Origin: Synechococcus sp. RS9909
GTDB taxonomy: Bacteria > Cyanobacteriota > Cyanobacteriia > PCC-6307 > Cyanobiaceae
Length of the DNA stretch: 64,000 nucleotides
Reading direction: 5' to 3'
Assembly: GCF_014279595.1 (NCBI RefSeq)
Contig: NZ_CP047943.1
Location: 1,550,001 to 1,614,000 of the forward strand
In this document: positions 52,576 through 61,232 of the stretch, piece after piece
Layout of the letters: every line of letters starts with the position of its first letter
Position numbering within the stretch: position 1 is the stretch's first letter
The notes under the pieces: model-generated
What the model saw: only the letters and a program-made list of their open reading frames with translations
What the model was told of the DNA's origin: nothing
Database searches by the model: none
Position numbers and translations under genes: made by a program

Positions 52576-53292
52576 ATGCTTCCCTCCTGGTTGACCGGAC
52601 AGCCGGCAGCTGCCGATGCCGGCACCGCTGAGCGCCATGCGGTGTTGAAGACACCACTGCATGCGCCCTTGATGGACGACCAGGAGGAGGCCCTGTTCGG
52701 TTGCGGTTGCTTCTGGGGCGCAGAAAAGGGGTTCTGGCGCCTCCCGGGCGTGGTCACCACCACGGTGGGATACGCCGGAGGCACCAGCCCATCGCCCAGC
52801 TATCAACAGGTGTGCAGCGGTCGCACCGGCCACGCCGAGATCGTGCGCGTGGTCTGGAGCACGCCAGCGATCGATTTCAGCGATCTGCTCAAGCTGTTCT
52901 GGGAATGCCACGACCCAACCCAGGGGGATCGCCAGGGGAACGACCGCGGCAGCCAATACCGCTCGGCGATCTTCACCACCACGGCGCAGCAGCTGGAGCT
53001 GGCCCAGGCCAGCAAGGAGGCCTATCAGCAGGCCCTGAGCGAGCGGGGGCTGGGCCGCATCACCACCGACATCCGCCCGGATCAGACCTACTACCCCGCG
53101 GAGACCTATCACCAGCAATATCTGGCCAAACCGGGCAGCCGCCCCTATTGCTCAGCCATGCCCACCGGCGTGCCTCTCGGAGCCTTCCCAGGCGCGGCCT
53201 ACAAACTTCCCGCCCGGGTGTGGAGCCACTACGACTGGTCGATCGACCACTGCGTGCTGCGGGGCGACAACGCTCCGATCCAGCTGGCCTGA
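52576..53292 (+). CDS. msrA: Peptide methionine sulfoxide reductase A
   Basis: This is a 238-residue MsrA that repairs oxidised methionine (S-sulfoxide). The nucleophile is Cys in FGCGCFWGAEKGFW, followed by GYAGGTSPSPSYQQVCSGRTGHAE and the late WECHDPTQGDRQGNDRGSQYRSAIF. There is a 40-residue N-terminal extension relative to E. coli-type cores, and a C-terminal GSRPYCSAMPTGVP block that may provide a recycling Cys. Its stop overlaps the next gene's ATG by one base. Confidence 0.94.
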   Translation: MLPSWLTGQPAAADAGTAERHAVLKTPLHAPLMDDQEEALFGCGCFWGAEKGFWRLPGVVTTTVGYAGGTSPSPSYQQVCSGRTGHAEIVRVVWSTPAIDFSDLLKLFWECHDPTQGDRQGNDRGSQYRSAIFTTTAQQLELAQASKEAYQQALSERGLGRITTDIRPDQTYYPAETYHQQYLAKPGSRPYCSAMPTGVPLGAFPGAAYKLPARVWSHYDWSIDHCVLRGDNAPIQLA

Positions 53293-53456
53293 TGAAATCC
53301 CCCTGGCCCGATTGGATGGTGCTGCTCACCCTGGCCCTCACCCTGGTGCTTGTGTTCGCCCTGGTGTTGAGCCAGCGCCCTTCCGGCACGAAGGAGCCGC
53401 CGCTGCTCTGGCGCACGCCAGCCGGCCAGGAGAACTCCGGTTCCCTGCAGATCTGA
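53292..53456 (+). CDS. 54-residue single-helix membrane protein
   Basis: ATG 53292 overlaps the msrA stop by one base. The product is one hydrophobic helix (WMVLLTLALTLVLVFALVLSQ) and a short basic, Pro-rich tail. Tight coupling to msrA is the best support. No homologue is recalled. Confidence 0.5.
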   Translation: MKSPWPDWMVLLTLALTLVLVFALVLSQRPSGTKEPPLLWRTPAGQENSGSLQI

Positions 53457-53523
53457 CCACCGACGGGAACGGAGCGGGAGCTTTGCTGGCAAGGTACGCC
53501 TTGGCCATGCAGGATCGCCGATC

Positions 53524-53883
53524 GTGACCTCCCCTCCCGATCCTCATCAGCGACGCCAACTCCACCCGCTGCCGAAGGGGCTGGTGGAGCTCTACGGCTT
53601 GATCGCCGTGCTCGTGGTGCTGATCCCCGAATGGCTCGCCGATGGAACGATCAGCCTGGGCAACGGCCGCAGCGGCTCCAGCCTGCCGCTGAAGTCCCGC
53701 GCCTGGCGCACCCTGCCGGAGCTGCAACTCGCCTCGATGTCGCTGGCGGAGCTGCGTCAGCTGGCGCGCCAGCTGCGCCTCTGGGGCTACAGCAGCGACA
53801 GCCGCACCGGGCTCACCGCACGGCTGCTGAAGCGCATCCAACGCCGGACTCAAAGCGGAAGCCGAGGAGGGAATGCCTTGTGA
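53524..53883 (+). CDS. Membrane-anchored SAP-like protein
   Basis: This is a 119-residue protein from GTG 53524. The N-terminal part holds one membrane helix (LVELYGLIAVLVVLIPEWL). The C-terminal part ASMSLAELRQLARQLRLWGYSSDSRTGLTARLLKRI resembles a SAP or Rho-N DNA/RNA-binding helix pair. It lies 14 nt before the tRNA-Pro gene on the same strand. Function unknown. Confidence 0.6.
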   Translation: MTSPPDPHQRRQLHPLPKGLVELYGLIAVLVVLIPEWLADGTISLGNGRSGSSLPLKSRAWRTLPELQLASMSLAELRQLARQLRLWGYSSDSRTGLTARLLKRIQRRTQSGSRGGNAL

Positions 53884-53894
53884 TAACTTGCATC

Positions 53895-53971
<77 letters not shown>

Positions 53972-53996
53972 TTTCTTTCCATCGTCACCCCAACAC

Positions 53997-54024
53997 AAAG
54001 CCCCTCCATGGAGGGGCTTTTTTT
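53997..54024 (+). terminator. Intrinsic terminator of tRNA-Pro
   Basis: An 11-bp stem (AAAGCCCCTCC paired with GGAGGGGCTTT, loop AT) is followed by four further T residues on the plus strand. It lies 26 nt after the tRNA. Read from the minus strand it is also a hairpin, but with a weak T-tract, so it may serve the Crp-family gene only partially. Confidence 0.85.
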
Positions 54025-54036
54025 GTTGATGGAGGG

Positions 54037-54672
54037 TCAACGCCGGGGCAGGTGGCTGATCACCAGATGACGCTGATCATCGATCTTCAACCAGCCTTCA
54101 TCCCGCAACAGACCGATCACCCGGGTCACGGTCACCCGGGTGGTGCTGAGGGCACTGGCCATCTCCTGATGGGTCAGGCGCAGATTGAGGCGCAGACCGT
54201 CTTCACAGACCTGGCCGTAATCCTGAGCAAGCAATTCGAGAAAACCGCGCACCCGCTCCTCGACCCGACGTAACCCCAGCAGCGACAACAGGTATTCAGC
54301 CTGGCGGTAACGCACGGCAATCGCCTCCAACATCGCCGTCGCCAGCGCGGGTGACTGCTCCACCTCAGCCATCGTTAAACAGAGCAGATCGCAGTCGGTG
54401 AGCGTGACGGCCTCATAGGCCTCCACCGTGCTCAGGGGCTCACCGAAGGGCTCATTAGGGCCCGCGAGACCCAGCAGCAGCTCATCGCCATGCACCGACA
54501 CAGCGCCGAGCTTCACCATGCCGCGCACCACCAACCAAAGGTTGTTTTTCAGGAGGGGCACCACACTGCCGGCCGAGAGATGCACCAGATTGCGTTTCTG
54601 ATAATTCGCCTCGAGCAGATCACGGAAGCCGTCTCGACGGCGAGCACTGTCGCGGGAGGGAACGGCAACCAT
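54037..54672 (-). CDS. Crp/Fnr-family transcriptional regulator (PtrA-like)
   Basis: This is a 211-residue regulator. Residues 1-115 form a cNMP-binding-like beta roll without an obvious cAMP phosphate-binding cassette. Residues 140-200 form a winged HTH with recognition helix STTRVTVTRVIGLLRDEG, nearly that of NtcA. The rest is unlike NtcA, so it is a different paralogue. In marine Synechococcus a Crp-like factor PtrA is tied to phosphate stress. The location next to pstS makes PtrA the best guess, but the sequence was not compared. ATG 54672 is used; the longer frame to 54729 is less likely. Confidence 0.78.
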   Translation of the reverse strand: MVAVPSRDSARRRDGFRDLLEANYQKRNLVHLSAGSVVPLLKNNLWLVVRGMVKLGAVSVHGDELLLGLAGPNEPFGEPLSTVEAYEAVTLTDCDLLCLTMAEVEQSPALATAMLEAIAVRYRQAEYLLSLLGLRRVEERVRGFLELLAQDYGQVCEDGLRLNLRLTHQEMASALSTTRVTVTRVIGLLRDEGWLKIDDQRHLVISHLPRR

Positions 54673-54782
54673 GGCAGGTGTCTGTCGGTACGTTCCAACT
54701 GTATGGAGCGCCACATGCCCTGCAGGCAAAGGGCAGGAAGTGAGGCTATTAAGAGTGGCCTAAGTGGCTGCTAACAACCAAG

Positions 54783-54807
54783 AAAAAAGGGGTCCTGACG
54801 GACCCCT
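54783..54807 (-). terminator. Intrinsic terminator of pstS
   Basis: On the minus strand a 7-bp stem, GGGGTCC/GGACCCC, with a 4-nt loop is followed by a T-rich tail (TTTTTT, then CTT). It lies about 50 nt past the pstS stop and before the Crp-family gene. Confidence 0.85.
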
Positions 54808-54857
54808 CCGAATCAAATCTCGCATCACCACAGCGGTGAAGCGATTCAGGCAGGCGC

Positions 54858-55838
54858 TCAGCTGCCGATCTTGTTCACAGCAGCGCGGGCCTTGCTGAGG
54901 ATGCCGCCCTTGAGAGGAACGAAACCCAGATCATCGGCCTGGTTCTGAGCCTTATCGCTCAGCATGAAGTTGAAGGTCTTCTTGATGGCGTTGGTGTTCT
55001 TGCCGTTGCCGGTCTTGTAGGCCAGCACCCAGGTGAGGGTGGCGATGGGATAGGCACCCTTGGCGGAGGGATTGGGATTGGAGCCAGCCAGGTTGGCATC
55101 GAGCTTGATGCCGTTCAGGGCTTTGGCACCGGAGGTGAAGCTGGGCTTCACATACTCACCAGACTTGTTCTGGACGGCAGCGGCCTTGACGTTGCCCTTG
55201 ATGTAGGACTGGTTCACGTAGCCGATGGCGCCCACTTTGCTCTGGATGACGCCGGCCACACCGGAGTTGCCCTTGGCACCCACAGCGTTCTTACCGGGCC
55301 ACTTCACGGACTTACCGGCGCCGAGGGTCCACTCGGGAGAGAAGGCAGCCAGAGAAGCGGTGAACGCCTTGGTGGTGCCGGAACCATCAGAACGATGCAC
55401 CCAGGTGATCGGGCCAGCGGCGCAGCCGACCTGCTTCCAGTCGGTGATCTTGCCCATGGCGACCTGCACGGCCTGCTTCTGGGTGAGCTTCAGGTTGCAG
55501 CCGGGCTTGTTGTAACCGAAGGCGATCGTGCCACCCACCATGGGGATCTGCACCACACCGCGCTTCACCTTGGCCATGTCGGCCGCTTTCATCGGATCAT
55601 CGGAGGCACCGAAGTTGACGGTCTGGTCAATGAACGCCTTGCGGCCGGAACCGGAGCCCACGGCCTGATAGTTCACCTGGGGGCCACCAGATTTGGCCAG
55701 TTCAGCAAACCAACGCTGATAAATCTTGGCGGGGAAGGAAGCACCGGCACCGTTGAGACGATCGGCAGCGGAAGCGGAAACACCGGCTCCAAGAGCGAGC
55801 ACGGAGGAGAACAGGAGAGCCTTCTTGGCGAAGCTCAT
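54858..55838 (-). CDS. pstS: Phosphate-binding protein PstS
   Basis: This is a 326-residue periplasmic (or outer) phosphate binder that feeds the Pst ABC importer. Signal peptide 1-24 ends ASAADR. The PstS phosphate-binding loops are visible: GAGASFP, SGSGRKAF, DDPMK and the VHRSDGSGTTKAF segment. ATG 55838 (MSFAKKALLFSS) is the family start. It is preceded by a Pho box and followed by a strong terminator, so it is monocistronic. No pstCAB is near. Confidence 0.95.
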   Translation of the reverse strand: MSFAKKALLFSSVLALGAGVSASAADRLNGAGASFPAKIYQRWFAELAKSGGPQVNYQAVGSGSGRKAFIDQTVNFGASDDPMKAADMAKVKRGVVQIPMVGGTIAFGYNKPGCNLKLTQKQAVQVAMGKITDWKQVGCAAGPITWVHRSDGSGTTKAFTASLAAFSPEWTLGAGKSVKWPGKNAVGAKGNSGVAGVIQSKVGAIGYVNQSYIKGNVKAAAVQNKSGEYVKPSFTSGAKALNGIKLDANLAGSNPNPSAKGAYPIATLTWVLAYKTGNGKNTNAIKKTFNFMLSDKAQNQADDLGFVPLKGGILSKARAAVNKIGS

Positions 55839-55892
55839 GGGAAGCCATAGGGAGATCGGCGACCTATGAGTAGCCAAACGCAAGCGAATTAG

Positions 55893-55911
55893 TCGTTAGC
55901 GACAGGTTAAG
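55893..55911 (-). promoter_or_regulatory. Pho box upstream of pstS
   Basis: The minus strand reads CTTAACCTGTCGCTAACGA. Two half-sites, TTAACC and CTAACG, have their TAAC cores exactly 11 bp apart, the spacing of PhoB-type (SphR) boxes in cyanobacteria. It lies about 55 nt upstream of the start codon. A third repeat is not clear. Confidence 0.75.
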
Positions 55912-55955
55912 GAGTTGGCCTATTGGCGGCCTGCGAGGGGGAAGTTGCGCCTTTT

Positions 55956-56279
55956 TTATTCACACCTCCCCCATGAATCTGTTTGCTGCGATACCAAAGC
56001 GCGATCCTGCAACCGCGTCGCCACGGCATAACGCTGCAACCAGCGATTGACCCGATGTCGTTGTGTCGGAGGCACCTCCTCGAGCAACTGCGACAGTTCC
56101 AGGGCACCGAGGCGCTTCAGCTCTCGCACATCCACATGCCAGAGCGCTTCGGCCTCCCGGATCAGCCGGGCCCAGGTGCGCACCTGCTGCCAATGGCGCA
56201 GGCGAGTGCAGGGTGAAGGTGAGACGTGAGCAACCATGCCTTCAGGCTGCTCGCGGCACAGCGATCCGGCGCAAACCAT
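55956..56279 (-). CDS. Small basic hypothetical protein
   Basis: This is a 107-residue (or 93 from ATG 56237) helical, basic protein. Its core RLRHWQQVRTWARLIREAEALWHVDVRELKRLGALELSQLLEEVP is coiled and amphipathic. No family recognised. It lies downstream of the exonuclease gene by 46 nt on the same strand. Confidence 0.5.
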   Translation of the reverse strand: MVCAGSLCREQPEGMVAHVSPSPCTRLRHWQQVRTWARLIREAEALWHVDVRELKRLGALELSQLLEEVPPTQRHRVNRWLQRYAVATRLQDRALVSQQTDSWGRCE

Positions 56280-56325
56280 CGGTGTCCTTTCAGACTGCTG
56301 AAGCAAATCCTGTCGTGCACCCGCT

Positions 56326-57162
56326 TCAGGAGGCCAGAGGCTCGGAGACCTCGAGGGGCACCACCGGGAAATCCAGCGCCTGGGCTTCCCGAGCACTGAG
56401 GCGGCGGGTCCAGGCCCCGGCCACCGGATCGTTCCAGCGGAATCCCGCCTCCCGGGCCAGATGGCGCTGCTCAAACGACACCTGGGCGCGCATCAGCAGC
56501 CTCGGTTCCAGCCCGAGCCGAATCAGAACCTCCAGATCATCGCGGCGTTTGAACACCTCCGCGATATAAACACAATCCGCCAGGGCGCGGTGCACGGCCC
56601 AGACCGGAATGCCGTGGGCCAGGGCAAGGTCGCGCACCGAAGGCCGGGGGCGCAGCTGCAGCTCGGCGGGCCAGCGGATGTCGTCCATGGTGCAGAGCCA
56701 GGCGGCCCGGGCCGCGGGCAGATGGCCACGACCGAACCACTGCCGATCAAAGGCTGCGTGATGGGCGACGAGCAGATCCGCTGTGTCCATCAGAGCCTGG
56801 AGATAGCGCAGCCCCTCGCGCCAGGGCTGGGGACAGCGGGTGGCGCTGGCGGCGATGTGGTTGATCGCCTGGGCTGGATTGTGTTCAACCGGCAGCAGAA
56901 ACGACTGCTGCACCAACACCTCCCGCTCCGGCACATCGAAGAGAATGGCCCCCACCTCCAGGCATTGATCCTGTTCAGGGTCGAGACCGCTGGTCTCCGT
57001 GTCGAGGATCAGGAGGGTGCGCGGATCAGCATCGGCAGGAGCAGGCGTTGGCAGCGCCGCCGGGATCGGCTCCGCAGGCATCGCCTCGGAGAAGCCCGAG
57101 AGCAGATTCAATTGCGATGCGCCAGCCCCGCTCTCCATCCCTTCAGCCTCGACTGCCCCCAT
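56326..57162 (-). CDS. DnaQ-like 3'-5' exonuclease
   Basis: This is a 278-residue DEDDh exonuclease. Exo I is LLILDTETSGLDPEQDQCLEVGAILFD, Exo II lies in LLVAHHAAFDRQWF, and Exo III is AVHRALADCVYIAEVF (His and Asp). The C-terminal about 60 residues contain a short extra domain found with DnaQ-like proteins in cyanobacteria. Without a dnaX or polymerase fusion it is more likely a stand-alone exonuclease than the epsilon proofreader; either remains possible. Confidence 0.85.
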   Translation of the reverse strand: MGAVEAEGMESGAGASQLNLLSGFSEAMPAEPIPAALPTPAPADADPRTLLILDTETSGLDPEQDQCLEVGAILFDVPEREVLVQQSFLLPVEHNPAQAINHIAASATRCPQPWREGLRYLQALMDTADLLVAHHAAFDRQWFGRGHLPAARAAWLCTMDDIRWPAELQLRPRPSVRDLALAHGIPVWAVHRALADCVYIAEVFKRRDDLEVLIRLGLEPRLLMRAQVSFEQRHLAREAGFRWNDPVAGAWTRRLSAREAQALDFPVVPLEVSEPLAS

Positions 57163-57218
57163 TCTCCAATCGTTCGCCAGCGCCCCCTAGGGTGCGGGGC
57201 CGATCCGTGCAATCCCCC

Positions 57219-57680
57219 ATGGCCCTTGGCGTCGGCGATTCAGCCCCAGCAATCCGGTTGGAGGATCAGAACGGCGTGCTGCGCGACAGCAACGCCCTGG
57301 AGGGACGTTGCCTGGTGCTGTTTTTCTATCCCAAGGATGAGACGCCGGGATGCACCGCCGAGGCCTGCGGGTTCCGGGACAACTACAGCGAGCTGCAGGC
57401 CCAGGGCGCGGAGGTGTGGGGGGTGAGCGGGGATGACATCGTCAGTCATCGGCGTTTCGCTGAGCGGCACCAGCTGCCCTTTCCCTTGCTGAGCGATCGC
57501 GACCAGGGCCTGCGCCGCGCCTTCGGCGTGCCCAAAACCCTTGGCCTTCTGCCATCGCGGGTCACCTACGTGATCGATGGCTCCGGCACGATTCGCCATG
57601 TGTTCAACAACCTGCTCGATGGCCCCGCCCATGTGAACGAGGCGCTACGGATCCTCCAGGGCCTTCAGGGAGGGGCATGA
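57219..57680 (+). CDS. bcp: Thioredoxin-dependent peroxiredoxin (BCP/PrxQ)
   Basis: This is a 153-residue PrxQ. The peroxidatic Cys and resolving Cys are five residues apart in FYPKDETPGCTAEACGFRD, as in atypical two-Cys PrxQ. It reduces hydroperoxides using thioredoxin. ATG 57219 is preferred over a longer frame. Its stop overlaps the DUF1350 start by 4 nt. Confidence 0.95.
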   Translation: MALGVGDSAPAIRLEDQNGVLRDSNALEGRCLVLFFYPKDETPGCTAEACGFRDNYSELQAQGAEVWGVSGDDIVSHRRFAERHQLPFPLLSDRDQGLRRAFGVPKTLGLLPSRVTYVIDGSGTIRHVFNNLLDGPAHVNEALRILQGLQGGA

Positions 57681-58402
57681 GCCGCTGGCGACGATCGGGC
57701 GACTGCTGGTGTCTCTGGCCCGCCCAACCCCGCGCTCTGGTGGAGTTCATCGGCGGCAGCTACCTGGCGGCGACGCCCCAGATCAGTTACAGGCGCTTGC
57801 TGGAAGGGCTCGCGCAGCAGGGCTGGGCGATTCACGCCTGGAGCTACGTGCCGGCCTTCGACCACCAGCTGCAGGCCAGGCAGGCCTGGGATGCCTTCCG
57901 GAGCTGCCGCAGCATCCTGATCCAGCGGGTGGGTGAGCTGCCCCCGTCGCTCCGGCTCGGTCACAGCCTCGGCTGCAAACTGCACCTGCTGGCTCCGGAT
58001 GGCGGTCGCAACAGCAGCGGTCTCGCCGCCCTCAGCTTCAACAACTTCGCGGCCGATCGCTCGATCCCCCTGCTCGGCACCCTGGCACCGAGCCTGGGAG
58101 TGAGCACGGAGTTCAGCCCCAGCCCGGAGGAAACCCTGCGCCTGATCGCACGCCACTACCTGCCGGCCCGCAACCTGGTGGTGCGCTTCGGCACCGACAG
58201 CCTCGATCAAAGCGCAGCGCTGCTCGCCTGCCTCCAGAGCCGTGCCGGCGACCAGAGCACCTGGTTGCCGATGGAGGGCGATCACCTGACGCCGGCGAGT
58301 GCCGGACTGCGCCAGGGCCTGCTGGGCGACTGGGCCGATGATCCCAAACGCAGTCGCAGGCTGCGACAACTGATCGAGGCCCTGGTGGCCTGGGCACCCT
58401 GA
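57677..58402 (+). CDS. DUF1350 alpha/beta-hydrolase-like protein
   Basis: This is a 241-residue DUF1350 protein shared by cyanobacteria and plants. The nucleophile elbow GHSLGCKLHL is clear, and VEFIGGSYLAATPQISYRRLLEGLAQQGW is the family start. No substrate is known. It is coupled to bcp by a 4-nt overlap. Confidence 0.85.
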   Translation: MSRWRRSGDCWCLWPAQPRALVEFIGGSYLAATPQISYRRLLEGLAQQGWAIHAWSYVPAFDHQLQARQAWDAFRSCRSILIQRVGELPPSLRLGHSLGCKLHLLAPDGGRNSSGLAALSFNNFAADRSIPLLGTLAPSLGVSTEFSPSPEETLRLIARHYLPARNLVVRFGTDSLDQSAALLACLQSRAGDQSTWLPMEGDHLTPASAGLRQGLLGDWADDPKRSRRLRQLIEALVAWAP

Positions 58403-58431
58403 AGCCCCCAGGCGAGCTGGCACTCAGCCGA

Positions 58432-60411
58432 TCAGGCCCGCAGCCGATCCAGCACGGAGCGATCCTCCAGGGTGCTTGTGTCACCGCTCACCTCCTGACC
58501 TGCCGCAAGCGAGCGAAGGATGCGCCGCATGATCTTGCCACTGCGGGTCTTGGGCAGGGCATCGCTGCAGCGGATCTCATCGGGCTTGGCGATCGGACCG
58601 ATCTCCTGGCCCACATGGGCACGCAACTCAGCCACCAAGGCCTCGCTGGGGTCGCGATCGGCCTCCAGGGTGACGAAGGCGACGATGCCCTCCCCCTTGA
58701 GCGGATCGGGACGCCCGACCACCGCCGCTTCAGCAACGGCGGGGTGGCTGACGAGCGCTGACTCGATCTCCATGGTGCCGAGACGGTGACCGGAGACATT
58801 GATCACGTCATCGACCCGTCCCATCACCCAGAAATAACCATCGGCATCGCGGCGGGCGCCATCACCGGCGAAGTAAATGCAGGAGCCATCGGCGGGGCGG
58901 ATGTGCTCCCAGTAGCTCTCGCGGAAGCGCTGGGGGTTGCCGTGCACAGTGCGCATCATCCCGGGCCAGGGGCGACGCACCACCAGGTAGCCGCCTTCAT
59001 CGGCGCCGACACTGCGGCCCTCAGCATCCACCACATCGGCAGCGATCCCCGGCAATGGCAGGGTGGCGGAACCGGGCTTGGTGGGGGTGGCGCCCGGCAG
59101 CGGGCTGATCATCACGCCACCGGTTTCGGTCTGCCACCAGGTGTCCACGATCGGGCAGCGGTTGCCACCGATCACCTCGCGGTACCACATCCAGGCCTCG
59201 GGGTTGATCGGCTCACCGACCGTGCCGAGCAGACGCAGGCTGCTCATGTCGTATTGATCGGGCACGGCGCGACCGCTCTTCATGAAGGCGCGGATCGCCG
59301 TGGGGGCCGTGTAGAAGATCGTGACGCCGTGCTTCTGGATCAGCTCCCAGAAGGCACCGGGCTTGCTCGGCCGGGGCGCCCCCTCATACATCACGGTGGT
59401 GGCCCCGTTGGAGAGCGGGCCGTAAACGATGTAGCTGTGGCCGGTGATCCAGCCCACATCGGCGGTGCACCAGTAGATGTCGTCGTCCTTGATGTCGAAG
59501 ATCCACTGGAAGGTGAGATGGGCCCAGAGGTTGTAACCGGCGGTGGTGTGCACCACACCCTTGGGTTTGCCGGTGGAACCGGAGGTGTAGAGCACAAAGA
59601 GGCGATCTTCGCTGGCCATCGGCTCCGCCGGGCACTCGGGGCTCTGGCCCTCCACCAGCTCGTGCCACCAGCGATCGCGACCCTCCACCATCGCCACCGG
59701 TTGCTCGGTGCGGCGCACCACCAGAACTGACGTGACGCTGGGGCAGGCGCCGTCGTCGAGGGCCGCATCGACGGCAGGCTTCAGCGACACCGGCTTGTCC
59801 TTGCGGAACCCGCCATCGGCGGTGATCACCGCCTTCGCCTCCCCATCAATGAGACGATCGCGCAGGGCCTCGGCCGAAAAGCCGCCGAACACCACCGAAT
59901 GGGGGGCGCCGATGCGGGCGCAGGCCAGCATCGCGATCGCCGCCTCCGGCACCATCGGCATATAGAGCGCCACCAGATCCCCCTTGCCGATGCCCATGGC
60001 CTTCAGGGCATTGGCGGCCTTGCACACCTCGGCATGGAGCTCCCGGTAGCTGAAACGACGCACATCACCCGGTTCGCCCTCCCAGATCAGGGCCGTTTTC
60101 TCCGCTGTAGGCCCCTCCAGATGGCGATCCAGGCAGTTGTAAGCGAGGTTGGTGGTGCCGCCTTCGAACCAGCGGGCAAAGGGAGGATCCCGCCAATCGA
60201 GCACGGTGTGAAAGGGCTCGAACCAATGCAGTTCCCGCCGGGCTGCCTCACCCCAGAAGCGATCGGGATCCGCCAAGGCTGCCTCGGCCATGGTGCGATA
60301 CGACTCCAGGCTGTCGATCCGGGCCCCAGCCGCCAGCGCCGCCGGTGGCTCGAACACCCGCTGCTCATGCAGTACCGATTCGATCGTGGTGGAGGGATCG
60401 GAAGCCATCAA
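58432..60411 (-). CDS. acs: Acetyl-CoA synthetase (AMP-forming)
   Basis: This is a 659-residue adenylate-forming enzyme making acetyl-CoA from acetate, ATP and CoA. Marks are [19 protein letters not shown] (A3), [16 protein letters not shown] (A5), the hinge Asp region, and the regulatory lysine in [15 protein letters not shown]. Length is that of Acs. It is transcribed divergently from the HAD hydrolase with about 98 bp between starts. Confidence 0.96.
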   Translation of the reverse strand: MMASDPSTTIESVLHEQRVFEPPAALAAGARIDSLESYRTMAEAALADPDRFWGEAARRELHWFEPFHTVLDWRDPPFARWFEGGTTNLAYNCLDRHLEGPTAEKTALIWEGEPGDVRRFSYRELHAEVCKAANALKAMGIGKGDLVALYMPMVPEAAIAMLACARIGAPHSVVFGGFSAEALRDRLIDGEAKAVITADGGFRKDKPVSLKPAVDAALDDGACPSVTSVLVVRRTEQPVAMVEGRDRWWHELVEGQSPECPAEPMASEDRLFVLYTSGSTGKPKGVVHTTAGYNLWAHLTFQWIFDIKDDDIYWCTADVGWITGHSYIVYGPLSNGATTVMYEGAPRPSKPGAFWELIQKHGVTIFYTAPTAIRAFMKSGRAVPDQYDMSSLRLLGTVGEPINPEAWMWYREVIGGNRCPIVDTWWQTETGGVMISPLPGATPTKPGSATLPLPGIAADVVDAEGRSVGADEGGYLVVRRPWPGMMRTVHGNPQRFRESYWEHIRPADGSCIYFAGDGARRDADGYFWVMGRVDDVINVSGHRLGTMEIESALVSHPAVAEAAVVGRPDPLKGEGIVAFVTLEADRDPSEALVAELRAHVGQEIGPIAKPDEIRCSDALPKTRSGKIMRRILRSLAAGQEVSGDTSTLEDRSVLDRLRA

Positions 60412-60509
60412 CGAAGCTCACTGGGGCAATGGCCGCATTCAAGCCAGTCGGGGCCACCCGTCAGGGCGGGGTGACACGCTTGTTCAAATGCATCCGATCA
60501 CCACGGACC

Positions 60510-61214
60510 ATGCCCGCCCCCGCCGCCTGTCTGTTTGATCTGGATGGCCTGCTGCTCGACACCGAGCCCCTGCATGGCCAGGCCTGGACCCGGGCGGCGG
60601 CCCAGTTCGGCGGCCAGCTCAGCCCAAGCCAACGGCGTCAGCTGCGGGGACGGCGTCGCCAGGACTGCGCCGCCCAGGTGATCAGCTGGCTCCAGGCCGC
60701 CAATGCCAGCCCGCAGAGCGCCACCCCGCTGAGCGTCGAGAAGCTGCTCGCGGTGCAGCAACCGATCTCCCGGCAGTTGCTCGCAGCGGCGCCAGCGATG
60801 CCAGGGGCGGAAGCGTTGCTGCGCTGCTGCAGCGAGCTGGCGATTCCGATGGCGCTGGTCACCAGCAGTGCCGAGGAAGCGGTGCAACGCAAAAGTGCGC
60901 CCCATCCCTGGCTGGAGCTGATCCAGACGCGGGTGCTGGGGGATGACCCGGAGCTGGCGCAGGGGAAACCGGCCGCTGATCCCTTCCGGCTCGCCGCGGC
61001 CCGACTGGGCGTTGATCCAGCGTCCTGCTGGGCCCTGGAAGACTCCCTCGCCGGTGCAACGGCAGCCCTGGCGGCGGGGTGCCGGGTGTGGATTCTCGAG
61101 AGCGAGGGCGAAGGCGATGGCCTCCCCCTCGAGCAGTTGCCCAAGGGGAACTGGACCCTGATTCAGCGGCTGGACCAGGTGCAACAGGACCTGCGGCTGC
61201 TTGCGGGGGCCTGA
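60510..61214 (+). CDS. HAD-family phosphatase (beta-phosphoglucomutase-like)
   Basis: This is a 234-residue haloacid dehalogenase hydrolase. Motif I is CLFDLDGLLLDTEPLHG (nucleophile Asp10 and Asp12), motif II is in ALVTSSAEE, and motif III/IV is KPAADPFRLAAARLGVDPASCWALEDSLAGATAA. A small helical cap lies between. Substrate is unknown; a sugar or nucleotide phosphatase or a phosphoglucomutase is likely. The ATG at 60510 is the family start. Confidence 0.87.
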   Translation: MPAPAACLFDLDGLLLDTEPLHGQAWTRAAAQFGGQLSPSQRRQLRGRRRQDCAAQVISWLQAANASPQSATPLSVEKLLAVQQPISRQLLAAAPAMPGAEALLRCCSELAIPMALVTSSAEEAVQRKSAPHPWLELIQTRVLGDDPELAQGKPAADPFRLAAARLGVDPASCWALEDSLAGATAALAAGCRVWILESEGEGDGLPLEQLPKGNWTLIQRLDQVQQDLRLLAGA

Positions 61215-61232
61215 GGCCAGACCACCAGCAGA

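Noticed and set aside
54660-54715. NtcA-like site in front of the Crp-family gene
   Set aside because: GTACGTTCCAACTGTA is only a partial palindrome and does not fit GTA-N8-TAC.
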